Positions 1 to 11,143 are shown, counted from the first letter of the stretch. The stretch: 64,000 nt of DNA from Chimonanthus salicifolius (GCA_013350335.1 CM023539.1:11346302-11410301), one strand, 5' to 3'. The notes: generated by a model from the sequence alone, not told the origin. Numbers and translations are program-made.

Positions 1-1103
1 TCAAGACTGCCAACTACATTTTCGTTGTTGCGTCACCAGTGTCTTTATGCATTTCAGTCTCAATCATAGGCATGTTCAAGCCGTACTCATGAATTGTAGC
101 ATCTCTATGTCAACGCAATCAAACCCACAACATTCAAAATTTTCCAATGCGACTTCAAATCTCAATCCACATCTCAAATATGTCTGATTCCCACCACATG
201 GCATCAAAAAGATCCTACTCAACGACTAATCCACAAGCCAATTATTCTCATATCAAGTACACAATTAGACTCGCAGCATTTACCGAATCTTCAGGAAGCT
301 ACTCCGAGGTATGGCTCTTCACAAGCCAACCGCTTTGCCAACTCCATTAACGTAACGAGTCAGCTAAGAAAGACAACAATATCCTCACACGAGCTTTCTA
401 CTTCCATTCACTTACGCTATCATCATCTGTCCCAAGAGAGATCTTAGGTACCAGGTCTAAAATCACTATATACCCCATTGCTAACAACTAGCCTTAGTAG
501 TCCTCTGGTTGGGGCCAAAAGTCACAATCCTTGAACAACTCTCTAGGCTTGCGACCACCCCCCGAGCTGATATACCATGTATTCCCCAACTGTTGCCACA
601 CACACATGTCCCTCTAGTCTTCCTACAATGTGGGATCAGTGGCACTACTTTTCCCCTCACTTGTATCAATCGGGTTGTAGTCTGCCAACGCACCATCGCT
701 CGATCTCTCCAAGTCCCATTGCAGGACTCTCAGGCCTCTCACTCTTAGGGAAGACAATGTTATGTACAGTTTGCAAGGTGATTTGCAGACGATTCCAAGG
801 GAATTATATAATCTTTCACTCAAGAAAATCAATCATTTCCTCATCACTTTCCCAGTCCCAACTAGATTCAAACCTCCCTCAAGACTTCCAGCACCTCTCA
901 ACTCGGAGTTTATCAGAGTCCAATAGTCACAAATCCAGATCACCTTGAAATACCACCCTAGTCACCCTGTCGGAGTACTAACTCAACACTTTTCGCCTTA
1001 ACCCAGCTACACGAAAAGGTCCTAAACTCAACTTAACTCACAGTCTTATGCTTCTGTCAAAGTTTCAGCTCCCATATTCACAGTCCAAGGGGAATGAACC
1101 TAA
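1..1103 (-). mobile_element. Degraded 5' internal region of an LTR retrotransposon
   Basis: This stretch lies just inside a primer binding site and LTR (1104-1623), so on the minus strand it should be the leader and gag end of an LTR element. Only short unconvincing ORFs are present and I could not recognise a gag domain or zinc knuckle. The assignment rests on position relative to the PBS. The element runs off the left window edge. Confidence 0.5.
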
Positions 1104-1115
1104 GCTCTGATACCA
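1104..1115 (-). other. Primer binding site (initiator Met tRNA)
   Basis: On the minus strand these 12 bases read TGGTATCAGAGC, the usual plant retrotransposon primer site complementary to the 3' end of initiator Met tRNA. It lies three bases from the LTR terminus at 1119, as expected for a 5' LTR and PBS junction. Confidence 0.85.
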
Positions 1116-1118
1116 AAT

Positions 1119-1623
1119 TGTCAAGCTCCGACCCTTGGGCACGTGACTGAGATTTTTTTATATTTGAAACTCTAAAGCAATTGTACACCTATGTTCATAC
1201 ACACGTGGAACTCACATGTATAAGATGATTCCCACGAATCCTAAAACCCCTTGGATCCCGTTGTGATTTAACTGAATAATCAGTTGCCTACGTACTCTTT
1301 CAAGATCAGATCATGTGTAGTTTTACGTTTATTATGACCATTATGACCTAAGTTTTACACACTTTCACTAAAATGACTATAACTTGAGCTACGAAGCTCG
1401 GATTTGAGCGTTTCTGTTCTTTTTGAAAAGCTCTTTAACTTATCTATAAAAAAACAAGTCTCACCAAATTTAGAGCTCATTTGGTACCTCAAATACGTCC
1501 CACAAGTCAACCCCAATATCAAGCCACCCGATTTTGGAGTCAACTTGGCCCATTGGTGCCAGGTGTCACTTCCACACACCTCATGCCAGAATTCTCGATA
1601 GTTTGGCAGGTCAGATCATTACA
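1119..1623 (-). repeat. 5' LTR of a minus-strand retrotransposon, 505 bp
   Basis: The segment starts TGTCAAGC right after the primer site and ends ATCATTACA, so it has TG...CA ends. The terminal ATTACA resembles the ends of the gypsy LTRs at 10883 and 58695, which hints at a Ty3/gypsy element. The partner LTR is outside the window. Confidence 0.65.
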
Positions 1624-2350
1624 CCAATACTACACTGTATCAATTGAAATGGGCCAATATAATAGTCATTTAATGATCCTTATTAGCCGATAAAGTTTAT
1701 TTTCATACAACCAATAAGATGTGAATTAGAAAATAGGTATTACCATAGAATAGGCCCATGTATTGTATCGGCCAATTCAAAAGGAAATAAATGAACGTAC
1801 CCGAGCTTATTAGCAAATTATGACATATTTTGAATTGTAAACTAGGTAACCATGCATTGGAGTTAAAAAAGGACATATGTTAAGTTATTGTTTGGATATA
1901 CTGTTAAATAATTTGACCCGTACAATATTTATTGCATATTATATTATATTATAACAATTTATAAAACTAAATATAGACCAACTTTTAAAGATACTTCATC
2001 CTTTGCTTCCATGTAAATGCAGCGGCTGGGACTTGGGACATGTATGCTACTTATGAAAAATGTAAATGGTTGATGTCCCGTGAATTAAATTTATTCTTAA
2101 ATTTGTTTAGGATTAACTAACGATTTAATTAAACTCAAGTTACATAGATACTTAAAAGTTTGAATAGTTTACACTTTAAATTATATTTAGAATTATATTT
2201 TTAAATCAAATTTTATTATACTTCTTATATAAAACAAAATTATATATAGAATTATGCTTCTTATCCCATTTGATATATCTGAAGAAACCCACTCGACGGC
2301 TGTTTTTTGATAGATACGGAGGGATCATATTACATGTAGCATACATGACT
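1624..2350. other. AT-rich spacer, no gene seen
   Basis: Low-complexity AT-rich sequence. Neither strand has a credible ORF or a recognisable repeat end. Confidence 0.5.
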
Positions 2351-2797
2351 GCATTTGGATGGGAAATAAAGGGGGTAACTGTACTGCTACCTTTATTTGA
2401 TAATGGATGGGTGAGGGTAAAAATTCTTTGGAGCATGAGACTTTTCACAAAACTCTTACCTCTCTTTACCCCCTCTTTATATCTATGGAGTAAAAATATT
2501 TTAAAATATTTTTTAATTGATGAATATTATTTAATAATTATATTTCATAAAAATTAACTTGTATTTATATTATATAGATTTAATAAAAATTATTTATTCT
2601 CATAAAATATTAATATGTCAGGTTATCCCTACTTATAGTTACCAAATAAGATTTTTTCTTTCAGGGTAAATTTTAACGTTATCCCTATAATTACTAAACA
2701 AGATAAGAGTAACACATGTATAAGGATAGCTCATGTTCAAGGGTAACTCCTATTCAAAGATAATCTGTGTAAAATTTACCCCTTATCCAAACACAGC
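2351..2797. mobile_element. MITE-like element with inverted ends
   Basis: The left end reads GCATTTGGATGGG followed closely by AAAGGGGGTAA. The reverse complement of the right end reads GCTGTGTTTGGATAAGGGG followed by TAAA. The shared TTTGGAT and GGGGTAA blocks form an imperfect terminal inverted repeat of about 25 bp. The roughly 450-bp interior is AT-rich and does not code. I could not define a clear target duplication, so the superfamily is open. Confidence 0.5.
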
Positions 2798-3031
2798 TAA
2801 AATGTGGATTTCCTTTTCTCAATTTTATACAACACCTAGTTATAATATAAGGGTACATGTATGGCGGATGTAATATGAAAACTTATTTGTATGTTATGTG
2901 GTTGTATTTTGCTCAGCCTTCAGGCTTTTAATGGAAATCTAATATTTACAAAGAAAAAGAAAAAAAAAGAAAGGGCATTAATCTAAATGACAAATTCCAG
3001 CCACAAACAAAAATAGGACGTTGATCTTTAC

Positions 3032-3383
3032 CTTGGGGCATCCTCCATCCAGCGATCTGGTTAGAAGATAAATCTAGTTCAGAAAGTTGTTTGAATTGGG
3101 CAAACAAAGTGGCGTTTGGATACCATTTTCCCGACTCTTCACCTCTTAAACCAGCTAGATACAACGTCTGTACTCGATATGTGGAAGAGTTACAGATCAC
3201 AGACACCCAACTGCAACAGTCGTCTCCCTTCCAATTCTGTAGTTCAGAGGGTCGAGGGTTGATGTCTTTTTTTATGAGAAGAAGTGAGTCTCTTTCATGA
3301 GGAAAACAGGCGATGCAGCAGTGAGCAGCCACAAGCAAAGCAACAATGCTCCACCAACACCAACACCAACACCGCACCTCCAT
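3032..3383 (-). pseudogene. LRR receptor-like protein, isolated first exon
   Basis: This is the N-terminal exon of a leucine-rich-repeat receptor-like protein, a class of plasma-membrane proteins used in plant defence and development. The ATG at 3383 opens a hydrophobic signal peptide (about residues 8-26). An LRRNT_2 cap follows, with ERDSLLLIK, a Trp (LQNWKGDDCCSW) and its paired Cys. The first LRR is LSELDLSSNQIAG. The frame runs into a plausible splice donor, CCCCAAG|GTAAAG, at 3031, and beyond it the reading is not protein-like. No downstream LRR exon lies between the window start and here; that space holds a MITE and an LTR. The exon is therefore orphaned, or its intron is very long. 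It cannot be the first exon of the RLP copies at 29-31 kb and 50-51 kb, because it lies downstream of them on the same strand. Confidence 0.75.
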
Positions 3384-4880
3384 TTTTTCAACCTACATGT
3401 TCGGATATGTCAGGGGTGCTTACCATATTTATCTTCAAAGTAAGATAAATAAATAATAACAATTATTATTATTATTACTTTACATATGTAAGTCCAACTC
3501 CTTGGTCAAAGTCTTTTTGTGCTTTAATTTGATTGTGATGGATAAGCAGGGCACCAATTTTCATAATTAAGCGCATATGAATATAGTTCAATTGATATTC
3601 TCTCGTTTCAAGAAATGGGAAGTGTCACCTAAAGTGTCCTAAAGGCAGTGGATATTACCCGTAGGAATTTTATTGGGTTTCTCGCAAAGTAAATTTAAAA
3701 AAAAAAAACAAGATTTACATAATTGAGTTATGAATTCATAGTAGAGATATGAAATTGCAAAATGCAGGAACGACAATGGAAATTGAAGCCCATAGAGAGG
3801 GTAGATGATGGTCAAGTCAATGCAACATCTCTTTCCCCACCACTATCTTTTTCGGTGTAGGTAGTTTCCTACACATATGAAAAGGAAAATCCAGCATACC
3901 AACAAAGTAGGTAGCTTCCTTCCATGAGATCAATTGACCCATTCTCAAATAAAAAATGGCCAATGTGGAAAAAATAGATCATAGATAAAGCGTGCAATCT
4001 GAGGAAAGACCAAATTCCAGGCCACTTGGCTCTTACGCATTTTCGGGCTAACTGGATTGGGATTTAATGACCACATTTAAAATCACAAAAAAGTGGTTTC
4101 TCATAAAGATTAAACAGTTTATAAGAATTGTATTAAAACCAAGTTTGAGTACAACATATAATAGATTTAAATTGATAGAACTTTAAGTTAAAGATTAAAA
4201 ATAATTTAAAATGACTAAATTTTGAACTTAAAAAATATTTATTTGATTAATTTAATTTGATATTTTTTTATGGGCTACATATTTAAAGAAAAATCTTTTT
4301 GAGTAGGCCTATTATTGTCATATTTGATGAACCTTATGTCATAAATACATGAAATAATATTGTGGATTACCAATATGTGGGTGATCATTTTCACATAAAT
4401 TTATTAAAGAAATACAAAATTAATGAAAGCTATATAATGAAATAAAAAGCATAGGTCAGATTTTTTGGCATAATTCAAGTGACTCTGATAAGTTCCTGGA
4501 CCAAAATTAATGATCTCTTAAAATCCAAGCTTAAAATTCACAATTGCTTGAGAGAAAGAGAGAGACAGAGCGCCCTCAAGAAAGCGAAATCGAATGGAGG
4601 TTTCTCTCCTAAATTTATGGCTGTTAATTGTTATTAGAATAAAAAGACAAATAAGTGTTTAAATACCTGATACGATTGTATTTCTTTTGAAATGTAATCT
4701 GAATGTTTCCCATAAGACGTAACGAGATCATTTCCATTTTGGAATCAACAAAAGACATCATTAGGATGAGATATCAAGGAAAATGTGACTTTTGGATAAT
4801 GGATAATAAATAAAAATAGGAACTAGATAAAATTGTATATCGGAACGACTTCTGGCTTTTGATATCACCAAGGGAAGGAT
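3384..4880. other. AT-rich spacer upstream of the RLP exon
   Basis: No coding region was found. There is a short ATT microsatellite at 3462-3477 and a purine-rich GAGAGAAAGAGAGAG patch near 4553-4568. For the minus-strand exon at 3383 this would be the promoter side, but I see no convincing TATA box at the expected distance. Confidence 0.5.
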
Positions 4881-5250
4881 TGTAATGACTTGACCTGGGA
4901 CTTCAAGATTTTTGAGGAAATTAGACTCAGAAATTGATGATCCTTCCGTCGAGTCAAAGTTTGTCCGAATCCGATCTTTGTAGCCTAAGTTATGGCCCTT
5001 TTTTGTGTAAATATGCAAAAATTACCATGACAAAGTGATCACATCGAGGATCGGATGATCTAACTGTCGGACAGAACCATCAGAGGATCCGACAGTTTGT
5101 GGGACGATGTATCAGAGGCTGGATTTTACAGTTAGATTTTCAGGTCTCTATTGGATCGTCCAACAAGATTCGTAAACTCATTTTTCCATGTGGAAGTCTT
5201 GAGTTCAAATCTTGTTCAACTCATTTTTTTTTTCGTTCTTATCCTTTTGT
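4881..5250 (+). repeat. Possible gypsy LTR fragment
   Basis: The stretch begins TGTAATGACTTGACCTGGG, which resembles the LTR start TGTAATGACCCGTCCC of the gypsy element at 7987-17223 read on its own strand. It is more GC-rich than its surroundings. The right end is not defined. Near 5205-5225 the sequence GAGTTCAAATC resembles a Pol III B box, so a SINE tail is an alternative. Confidence 0.3.
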
Positions 5251-5892
5251 TCCCTTTTTTCTGAATAAATAAGTAAAAATTAAGAGGTGTTCATTTGTTC
5301 AAACTCGACCTAAATAAACAAGCTTCGACAAATATTATTTGTTCAATGGGTCGGAGTCGGCTTTTAGGCCCATTTATTTTTAAGTACCAATCCAGAGTGG
5401 ACCTCGGTGGGTTTAAAGTAATAGTCCGAGTCACTCCTAACCAAAATAAATGGGCTTGGACAAAAAAAATTATAATCTATTCTGACGGTTTTGTATTTCC
5501 TTTTGCATTTATCTTTTGTTTAGATATTAAAGTAGTTTTACTTTTATTTTTGAACAATGGCAATAAAATGGTTTCTTTGAAGAGTCTTCTAATTTTCTTT
5601 AATTATATAGTTTATAGAATCTTAATTGTCTTCTGGTATGGGAACTTGACAATTTAATTAATTTTATTATCATCTTGTTAAATAAAATGTTATACTTCTT
5701 AGTTTTGTAGATATTCAAATTTGAATTCACAAATGACAATATGAAGTGCATAAAGATATCGATCTTACATCTAAAATATTTGAATGATCTAAAAATATAA
5801 GTCGATGCCGATGTTACCTATATGGCTATATCCAATTTGAATCCAATTCGTTTACATCCTTGTTGATTATAAGTGTGTGATAAATTGAACAA
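5251..5892. other. AT-rich spacer, no gene seen
   Basis: The longest open frame on the plus strand (5295-5657) has a random amino-acid pattern and no recognisable domain. Confidence 0.45.
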
Positions 5893-5900
5893 TTACTTTG

Positions 5901-6275
5901 GAGTAGCGGTCCTTCCACTGTGTTTTGTATAACCAGACACGAGATTTAGGGTATTGCCCATTTTACCCTTCCACTGCTGTATAAATCGGCTCACTGACCG
6001 GCTCATCAGATCACTGACCCTTCCACTGCGCTATAAATCGGCTCACTGACCGGATCACTGACTGAATCACTGACCGGCTCATTGAAATCGAATCACTGAA
6101 ATTTATCTAAGTGAAACTGTTTTTTCATACAAAACAGCAAATTGGATCATTGATCGGATCACTGAAAAAGGATCACTCATCGGATTACTGAATTATTGCA
6201 GTGGAAGGATAAATTGGATAATACTTTAAAATCCGTGTCTCATTACATAAAATACCCGTGGAAAACTCTCTACCC
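5901..6275. mobile_element. hAT-type MITE with 8-bp target duplication
   Basis: This is a 375-bp non-autonomous element flanked by perfect 8-bp direct repeats TTACTTTG (5893-5900 and 6276-6283). The left end is GAGTAGCGGTCCTTCCACTG; the reverse complement of the right end is GGGTAGAGAGTTTTCCACGG. The inverted similarity continues for roughly 70 bp, through GACACG and CCTTCCACTGC. Eight-bp duplications are typical of hAT transposition. The centre (about 5975-6195) is a degenerate array built on GATCACTGACCGG-like units and does not code. Confidence 0.8.
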
Positions 6276-6517
6276 TTACTTTGTATTTGATGTTCATATT
6301 TTTACATTATTTGTTATTCTTCCACACATTGTTGTTTTCAAGATCAGATAGCTGTAAGCAAGTCTTCGCTGGGGCTACATTTTGTCCAACGGAGACTGAT
6401 GGGAATAGTTAGTCAAAAAGTAATTGAATCTTGGCCACAACTTGGAAAAGATGGAAGTCTTCTAGTCTTAATGGAAAACTTGGCGACTAAGATATTGGAA
6501 TTTGGATTGCGCGACAC

Positions 6518-6613
6518 GGCAATAATTTCTTTGTAATTTTCTTCATCTTTCCAATTGGTGGACATGGCAATAATTTCTTTGTAATTTTCATCATCTTTCC
6601 AATTAGTGGAGCT
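6518..6613 (-). repeat. 48-bp tandem duplication inside an open frame
   Basis: Two adjacent 48-bp copies (6518-6565 and 6566-6613) differ at few positions. On the minus strand they lie in an open frame (6413-6649) and encode a 16-residue unit twice (STNWKDDENYKEIIAM, then STNWKDEENYKEIIAV). The duplication is exact in codon units, but I do not recognise the 78-residue product and see no start context or exon borders. It may be a relic of a gene or a chance open frame. Confidence 0.5.
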
Positions 6614-6649
6614 GTCAACTATTAGAAAAGAGACCGGTGCACCAATCAC

Positions 6650-7089
6650 TTTTAACTAGGTGGACCAAAAGAGTAAAATATTTGTTTTGTTCAAAAGAAA
6701 AATTAATCTCTTTTCATTTAAAAGGATAAATAAGTAAGGATTAAATGGGGGATTTTAAATGGATTACAAAAGGAATAATGTGACATTTAATGGAATTAAT
6801 TAAATGGAATACAATAGGTGAATGCATGGAAGTCAAGCATTGGTCAATGGCCCAATCGTATGAAGATGGTGGAGATAAAAGAAAACGGAAACCAGTGAAT
6901 GTGAGTTGTATTTGAATAATGGGCATTAATAGCTGTAATGGTAAAGTGGGAAGGTAGGGTAGGACGGTGGTTTTGTTTGGATGGGTTTCGGTCAAAAGGA
7001 ATCAATGGGTGAAAGGGGAAAGGGTTGGTTGGTTGTCGTCTCTGTTGATAACATAAAACTGGGGATCTGAGGCTCATGAATGGCAGGGA
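6650..7089. other. Spacer, no gene seen
   Basis: Minus-strand open frames at 6741-7077 overlap each other in different frames and show no domain. It is ordinary flanking sequence of the copia LTR. Confidence 0.4.
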
Positions 7090-7383
7090 TGTTAACTTAA
7101 GATGGAGAACAAGAATAAGAAAATTAAGATTGAAAGACTATTTTATTTAGTGTATACAGCTCTTTAAATCAATCATTTACACAACTAACAATCCACAAAA
7201 TGGGGTTGCTAATTCGACAACTTAGAGACTATAAAGTAGGAGCTGTTACTAACAAGTCTCCTAAGGACTAGATCATCTAAAGGAGATGTTAATAACAACT
7301 CTCCTAAGGACTAGGTCATCCAATAACAGTTCTAAACACGTAGTCAGCCTTAAACTTAGTCAAACTTAATCTAAACTTTAACA
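7090..7383 (-). repeat. 3' LTR of the interrupted copia element, 294 bp
   Basis: The ends are TGTTAACTTAAG... and ...CTTTAACA, giving a 6-bp TGTTAA inverted terminus. The purine tract expected just inside a 3' LTR follows at 7384-7395 (TTTAAGGGAGGG on the minus strand). An internal direct repeat of CTCCTAAGGACTAGRTCATC occurs twice about 44 bp apart near 7258 and 7301. No matching 5' LTR is present near 19.8 kb. Confidence 0.7.
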
Positions 7384-7986
7384 CCCTCCCTTAAACTGAA
7401 TGTTCATGCTTACATTTAGCTTAGAAAGGTACATCACCGACCCAACCCCTCCGGTAACATGTCCCTCTCAACAAATGTGGTGCCATGTAGCCTTATAGCA
7501 CCCTCCCTCAAACTTGATTATCTATCAAGCATAGACCAAGTAATCCCCACAGCTTCACAAACAGACAGTTTGAGGGGTTTTGTTAGTATATCAACAACTT
7601 GATTCTCACTCCTACAAGTAGTCTACTTAACCAAATAGCTTGGCAGACACATGAAGTAGCATCAACATACTCTACTTCAGTGGTTGACAGAGTGACAATT
7701 TGTTGCTTTTTCGATAACCAAGATATCGCCCGAGCCCAACATAAAAACATAACCTGATGTGCATTTTCTATCATCAAGATCACTAGCATAATCGCTATCG
7801 GTGAAGCCAAATAGACCAGATTGTTCTCCCTTCCTGTAAACTAAGCCAAAATCAGTCGTACCTTTCAAGTACCGGAGGATTCTTTTGGTAGCAATGAGGT
7901 GCAGTTCTGTAAGATGTTCTGTGTGTCTACTGATTAGACTAACTGCATGCATTATGTCTGGTCTAGTTGTTGTCAACTGCATGAGA
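7384..7986 (-). pseudogene. Ty1/copia pol, RT end and RNase H (3' half)
   Basis: This is the C-terminal part of a copia polyprotein. Open frames at 7677-7982 and 7583-7810 carry the characteristic TTTRPDIMHAVSLISR, RILRYLKGTTDFGLVY and SDSDYASDLDDRKCTSGYVF blocks, and then SKKQQIVTLSTTEVEYVDA of copia RNase H. The two frames overlap, which shows a frameshift near 7680-7810. A purine tract and LTR follow. The upstream half lies on the far side of the gypsy insertion: removing 7987-17228 rejoins the frame as ...YKQIVGSL|MQLTTTRPD. It is a dead element of the Tnt1-like kind. Confidence 0.9.
7982..7986. repeat. Target site duplication TGAGA (left)
   Basis: The 5-bp TGAGA here is repeated at 17224-17228, exactly outside the two ends of the gypsy element. 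Five bp is the usual duplication size for Ty3/gypsy integration. Confidence 0.9.
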
Positions 7987-10883
7987 TGTAACGCCCCGTC
8001 CTATTATGGGCGCGTTATCTCCGAAATACCTCAAAAAGTCACAAAAAACGGATATCGAGTATAATATTTTTTTTTGAAATGGGGTAACTACTTCCCACTC
8101 AACAAACCACGAGTCCAGTACTAGGAAACAAAAATGAACCACAAGTGTAAACTAATCAAAGTGGTTATACGTTCATCCAAACAAACATGTGATATTGAGT
8201 CCATGTAACTAAAATTTCTCAAATTTAAAACATAACATAAACATAAACTTATATTCGCTACTAGTCCTCTCTAGGTACTTGCTCAAGGGGCCTGCATGGA
8301 CCCTCTACGATTGGGGCACCTGAAATGTAAGGGGTGAGCAAACCAGCCCAGTGAAGGTATAAAACATACCACATATTAGCAACATAGTTGTAGATCACAT
8401 ATGTAAAGGGCAGTGAACATCATAAGTGAATAATTATCCATGCCTACGGTACTCAACTACTCTATTAACCGATGTTTCCACTAACCAAAAGCAAGATATC
8501 ATCTCCATAACTCTCAATGAGCCACTAACAACTCTGGTCCCCCTACTGATACAATCGGTAGACCATACAATGTGCCACTGCCTCAACCGCCGGAATGCAA
8601 TGGGGATACCCGCATCTCCTATGGGGTTCTCGACCGCCGAAGCATAACAGGGAAGCCAATCTCAAGGGTAGGCACCTCGACCACCGGAACGGAAAAGGAG
8701 ACATGCATCCCCTATGGGGGTCTCGACCGTCGGAGCGCAATGGGGAAGTCCTCCCGGCAACCAACTCATCACAACATCATAAACATGTATACATATGAAT
8801 AGTCTCTCCATTGCATGCACACGATGTCACAAACATGTATAACAATGAGGATACACTCTTATACAACCGACTCAAAATCGACAACATAGTTCATCATGCG
8901 AATCAGAAGTATACAATGAGTTACTTAATCACGCATATCTACACTCAACACGATTTCATTAACATTTTGTGAATAGAGACTCCAAACATCATCAACAATT
9001 TTCAAGTGATATATATTCAATTATTAGGTTGTCTAATTAAAATTCTCCACGACGTACATAGATAATAGAAGTACACCCGAGCGGACCCCCAGCCACATAC
9101 TTATTTCAACAGTTTTCCCTTACCGAGTGGCTAAAAAAATAGAGGGTTAAACTCGTGTGACTCTGCCTCAAAAAATAACGGCTTGAATATATGCAGTGCA
9201 TACTAAAATAGTGATAAGTCCCCTCACCGTGTGTGTGGAGTCGAAAGTTTAAAGCGAGTAAGTGGCTTGTTGGTTGAAGGGAGTTCAATCTGTTGAAAAA
9301 AGGAAGAACGGATGAGTAATTAAGACAAAACGAGTTAAAAATGAGGCCCGGGAGAAAACGGGCCCAAAACGGGCCGACTTGGGCCTGGTCTGAGAACAGG
9401 TCGGGCTTGAAAATGGGCCCGACATGAAAACGGGCTTTGAAAAAAGGCCGGGTATGAAAAATGGGACAAGGTGGATTGGGCCAAAGAGTTGGGCCTACTA
9501 CATGTGGGCCAGACCAGGTCTGGGCCTGGTTGGGTTGGACAGGGCATGGGCATATTTGGGCTGGATTGGGTCTGGGCCTGGTTGGACCAAACCAAGTCTT
9601 GGTCGGGTCGGGTCTGGGCCAATGGACCGAGTAGTTGGGTCTAGGGTCGAAATCTTGGCCGATACGGTGTGTATCGACCAAGATATCTCGGCCGATACGC
9701 CTAGTATCGGCCAGAGATAAAAAAATTGTGCCAATAAGGCAGATTTTTGTTTTTAATTTAAAAAAAAACCAAATATAGGCATGTGCCCGGTCGATGTCTC
9801 AGCCGATATTCGTCCAATACGGGAGAATATCAGCCTAGAAATCGGCCGATATTTATATTTTTAAATTTAAAAAAAAAATTAACCTTTTTTATTTTTTTAA
9901 ATGAATTTTTTCAAAAAAAAAACCATCGAGATTTTCAAAAAAATGAGAGAGAAAAATCTCGGCCGAGTTCAAATATCCATTTTTCGACCCCTGGTTGGGT
10001 CGCCACTCAAGCCTAAGGATTGGGTTGACTTAGAAAATCTCGACTAAGTTGACTCGGCACTCGACTAAGCGACCCAATAACTCAACTGAGTTGGAGGGAA
10101 AAATGGGAGACAATCAAGGAAAATCCAGGAAAAAGGGGAAAATGAGGGAAAAGAGTACAAATCGTGTAAATGCAGAGAAAATGAAGAAAATGAAAATGGA
10201 AAACAAGGAAAACCGAGCAAAAGCATGGGAATCAAAGAATGGAAAAAGGGAAATACGGGAAAACCAACTAAAGGCGTGGAAAATCGAAGAAGGAAAAAGG
10301 GAAAATAGGGGAAAATTGAGAGAAATTCTAGAAAAGAAGGCAAGGAAAACCGAGAGAAGGGGAGAGAAAGAAAAGGGAAAAACGAAGGTGGCTCGATAGG
10401 AGATCGAGAAGGAGAAAGATGAAAAAACCGAGAAAGAGGAAGAGGTGATAAGAGGAGAGAGTTATCGAGAGAGAGATAGAGAAGAAGAAGACGAGGGTCA
10501 CGGCTTGGGGCGTAGCGGCACTGTAGCGTGAGCGGTTATAGTGTCGCGGAATTGGTAGGGTTTATAAGGGTTAGGGTTTAGGGTTTCAGCTTTTTTTTTT
10601 TTGGCTTTTCAAAATTTTTTCAGAAGAGTAGAAAAAAAAAGATCAAAAAAAGAATCTGAAAGATTTCGGGCGAGAAAACGTGTGACTTTTGTACAAGTTT
10701 TCATGACAAATATGCAATAATTATAAAATTACTAATATGTTCTTCGAGCTCCCGAACTTGAAAATAGACAAACTAAGTCCGCCATGGCGTCCACACTCTC
10801 TTCATTGCTACCATGGTCCCAAAAACAACTTGGAGATCCAAAAATCTCTCAGAAAATTAGAAATTTTGGGACGGGTCATTACA
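7987..10883 (-). repeat. 3' LTR of the gypsy element, 2897 bp
   Basis: The LTR starts TGTAACGCCCCGTCC and ends GGGTCATTACA. It holds segments missing from the partner LTR: 8171-9223 (deleted in the 5' LTR) and 9642-9993 (a MITE). Short GC-rich repeats around 8575-8760 centre on TCTCGACCGYCGRAGC. A G-rich block at 9340-9640 repeats GGGTCTGGGCC-like words, followed by a GAAAA-rich stretch (10080-10460). The end sequences and the CCTCACCGTGTGTG-like block recur in the separate LTR at 55985-58695. Confidence 0.88.
9642..9993. mobile_element. hAT-type MITE inside the gypsy 3' LTR
   Basis: This 352-bp block is absent from the 5' LTR, which reads straight through as GTTGGGTCGCCACTC. In the 3' LTR it is bounded by an 8-bp direct repeat GTTGGGTC (9634-9641 and 9994-10001). 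Its ends are TAGGGTCGAAA and, reverse complemented, CAGGGGTCGAAA, a short hAT-like inverted terminus. The interior has GATAC/GTATC-type palindromic words and A/T runs and does not code. Confidence 0.8.
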
Positions 10884-10900
10884 ACACTGCCTCCTTTAAA
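10884..10900 (-). other. Polypurine tract region of the gypsy element
   Basis: On the minus strand TTTAAAGGAGGCAGTGT abuts the 3' LTR start TGTAATGACC. The AAAGGAGG core is the likely plus-strand primer. It is weaker than usual because of the interrupting pyrimidines. Confidence 0.6.
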
Positions 10901-10918
10901 GAAATTCGTCCTCGAATT

Positions 10919-11143
10919 TCAAACTAAGCTCATACCTCTAGTCTCCAATAAGGCTGGAAATTGTTTCCGCATCATTGCCTCATTTTCCTTAATAGGAGTC
11001 TCCATGCCTTTGCGCCGCCAAACCACTAAAATCAAGCAAATGGCCTTGCCACGAAGCTTGTGCTCTCTAGAACCCTCAATCCGCACTGGTCCTTCCTCAT
11101 AGGTAACATCCTCATTGATTTCCACATCTTCTAAGTTAATCAC
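10919..11143 (-). pseudogene. Gypsy integrase C-terminal chromodomain-like tail
   Basis: This 74-residue frame carries INLEDVEINEDVTYEEGPVRI and then a block ending LILVVWRRKGMETPIKENEAMM. In gypsy chromoviruses the position after the integrase linker holds a chromodomain that directs integration to heterochromatin, and the VxWRxxG...WE-type pattern is recognisable though eroded. It is in a different frame from the integrase just upstream (11140-11322), so a frameshift separates them near 11140. Confidence 0.7.

Noticed and set aside
5205..5240. Possible SINE or tRNA B box (GAGTTCAAATC) followed by a T run
   Set aside because: No matching A box at the right distance and no second copy in the window.
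9106..9720. Pro- and Gly-rich open frames up to 191 codons
   Set aside because: They result from GGGCCTGG-type repeats in the LTR and occur on both strands, with related frames in the other LTRs.
10065..10399. Long open frames on both strands in the GAAAA-rich block
   Set aside because: They are frames in purine-biased LTR sequence. The protein is Lys/Glu- or Phe/Ser-rich low complexity and the block lies inside the gypsy 3' LTR.
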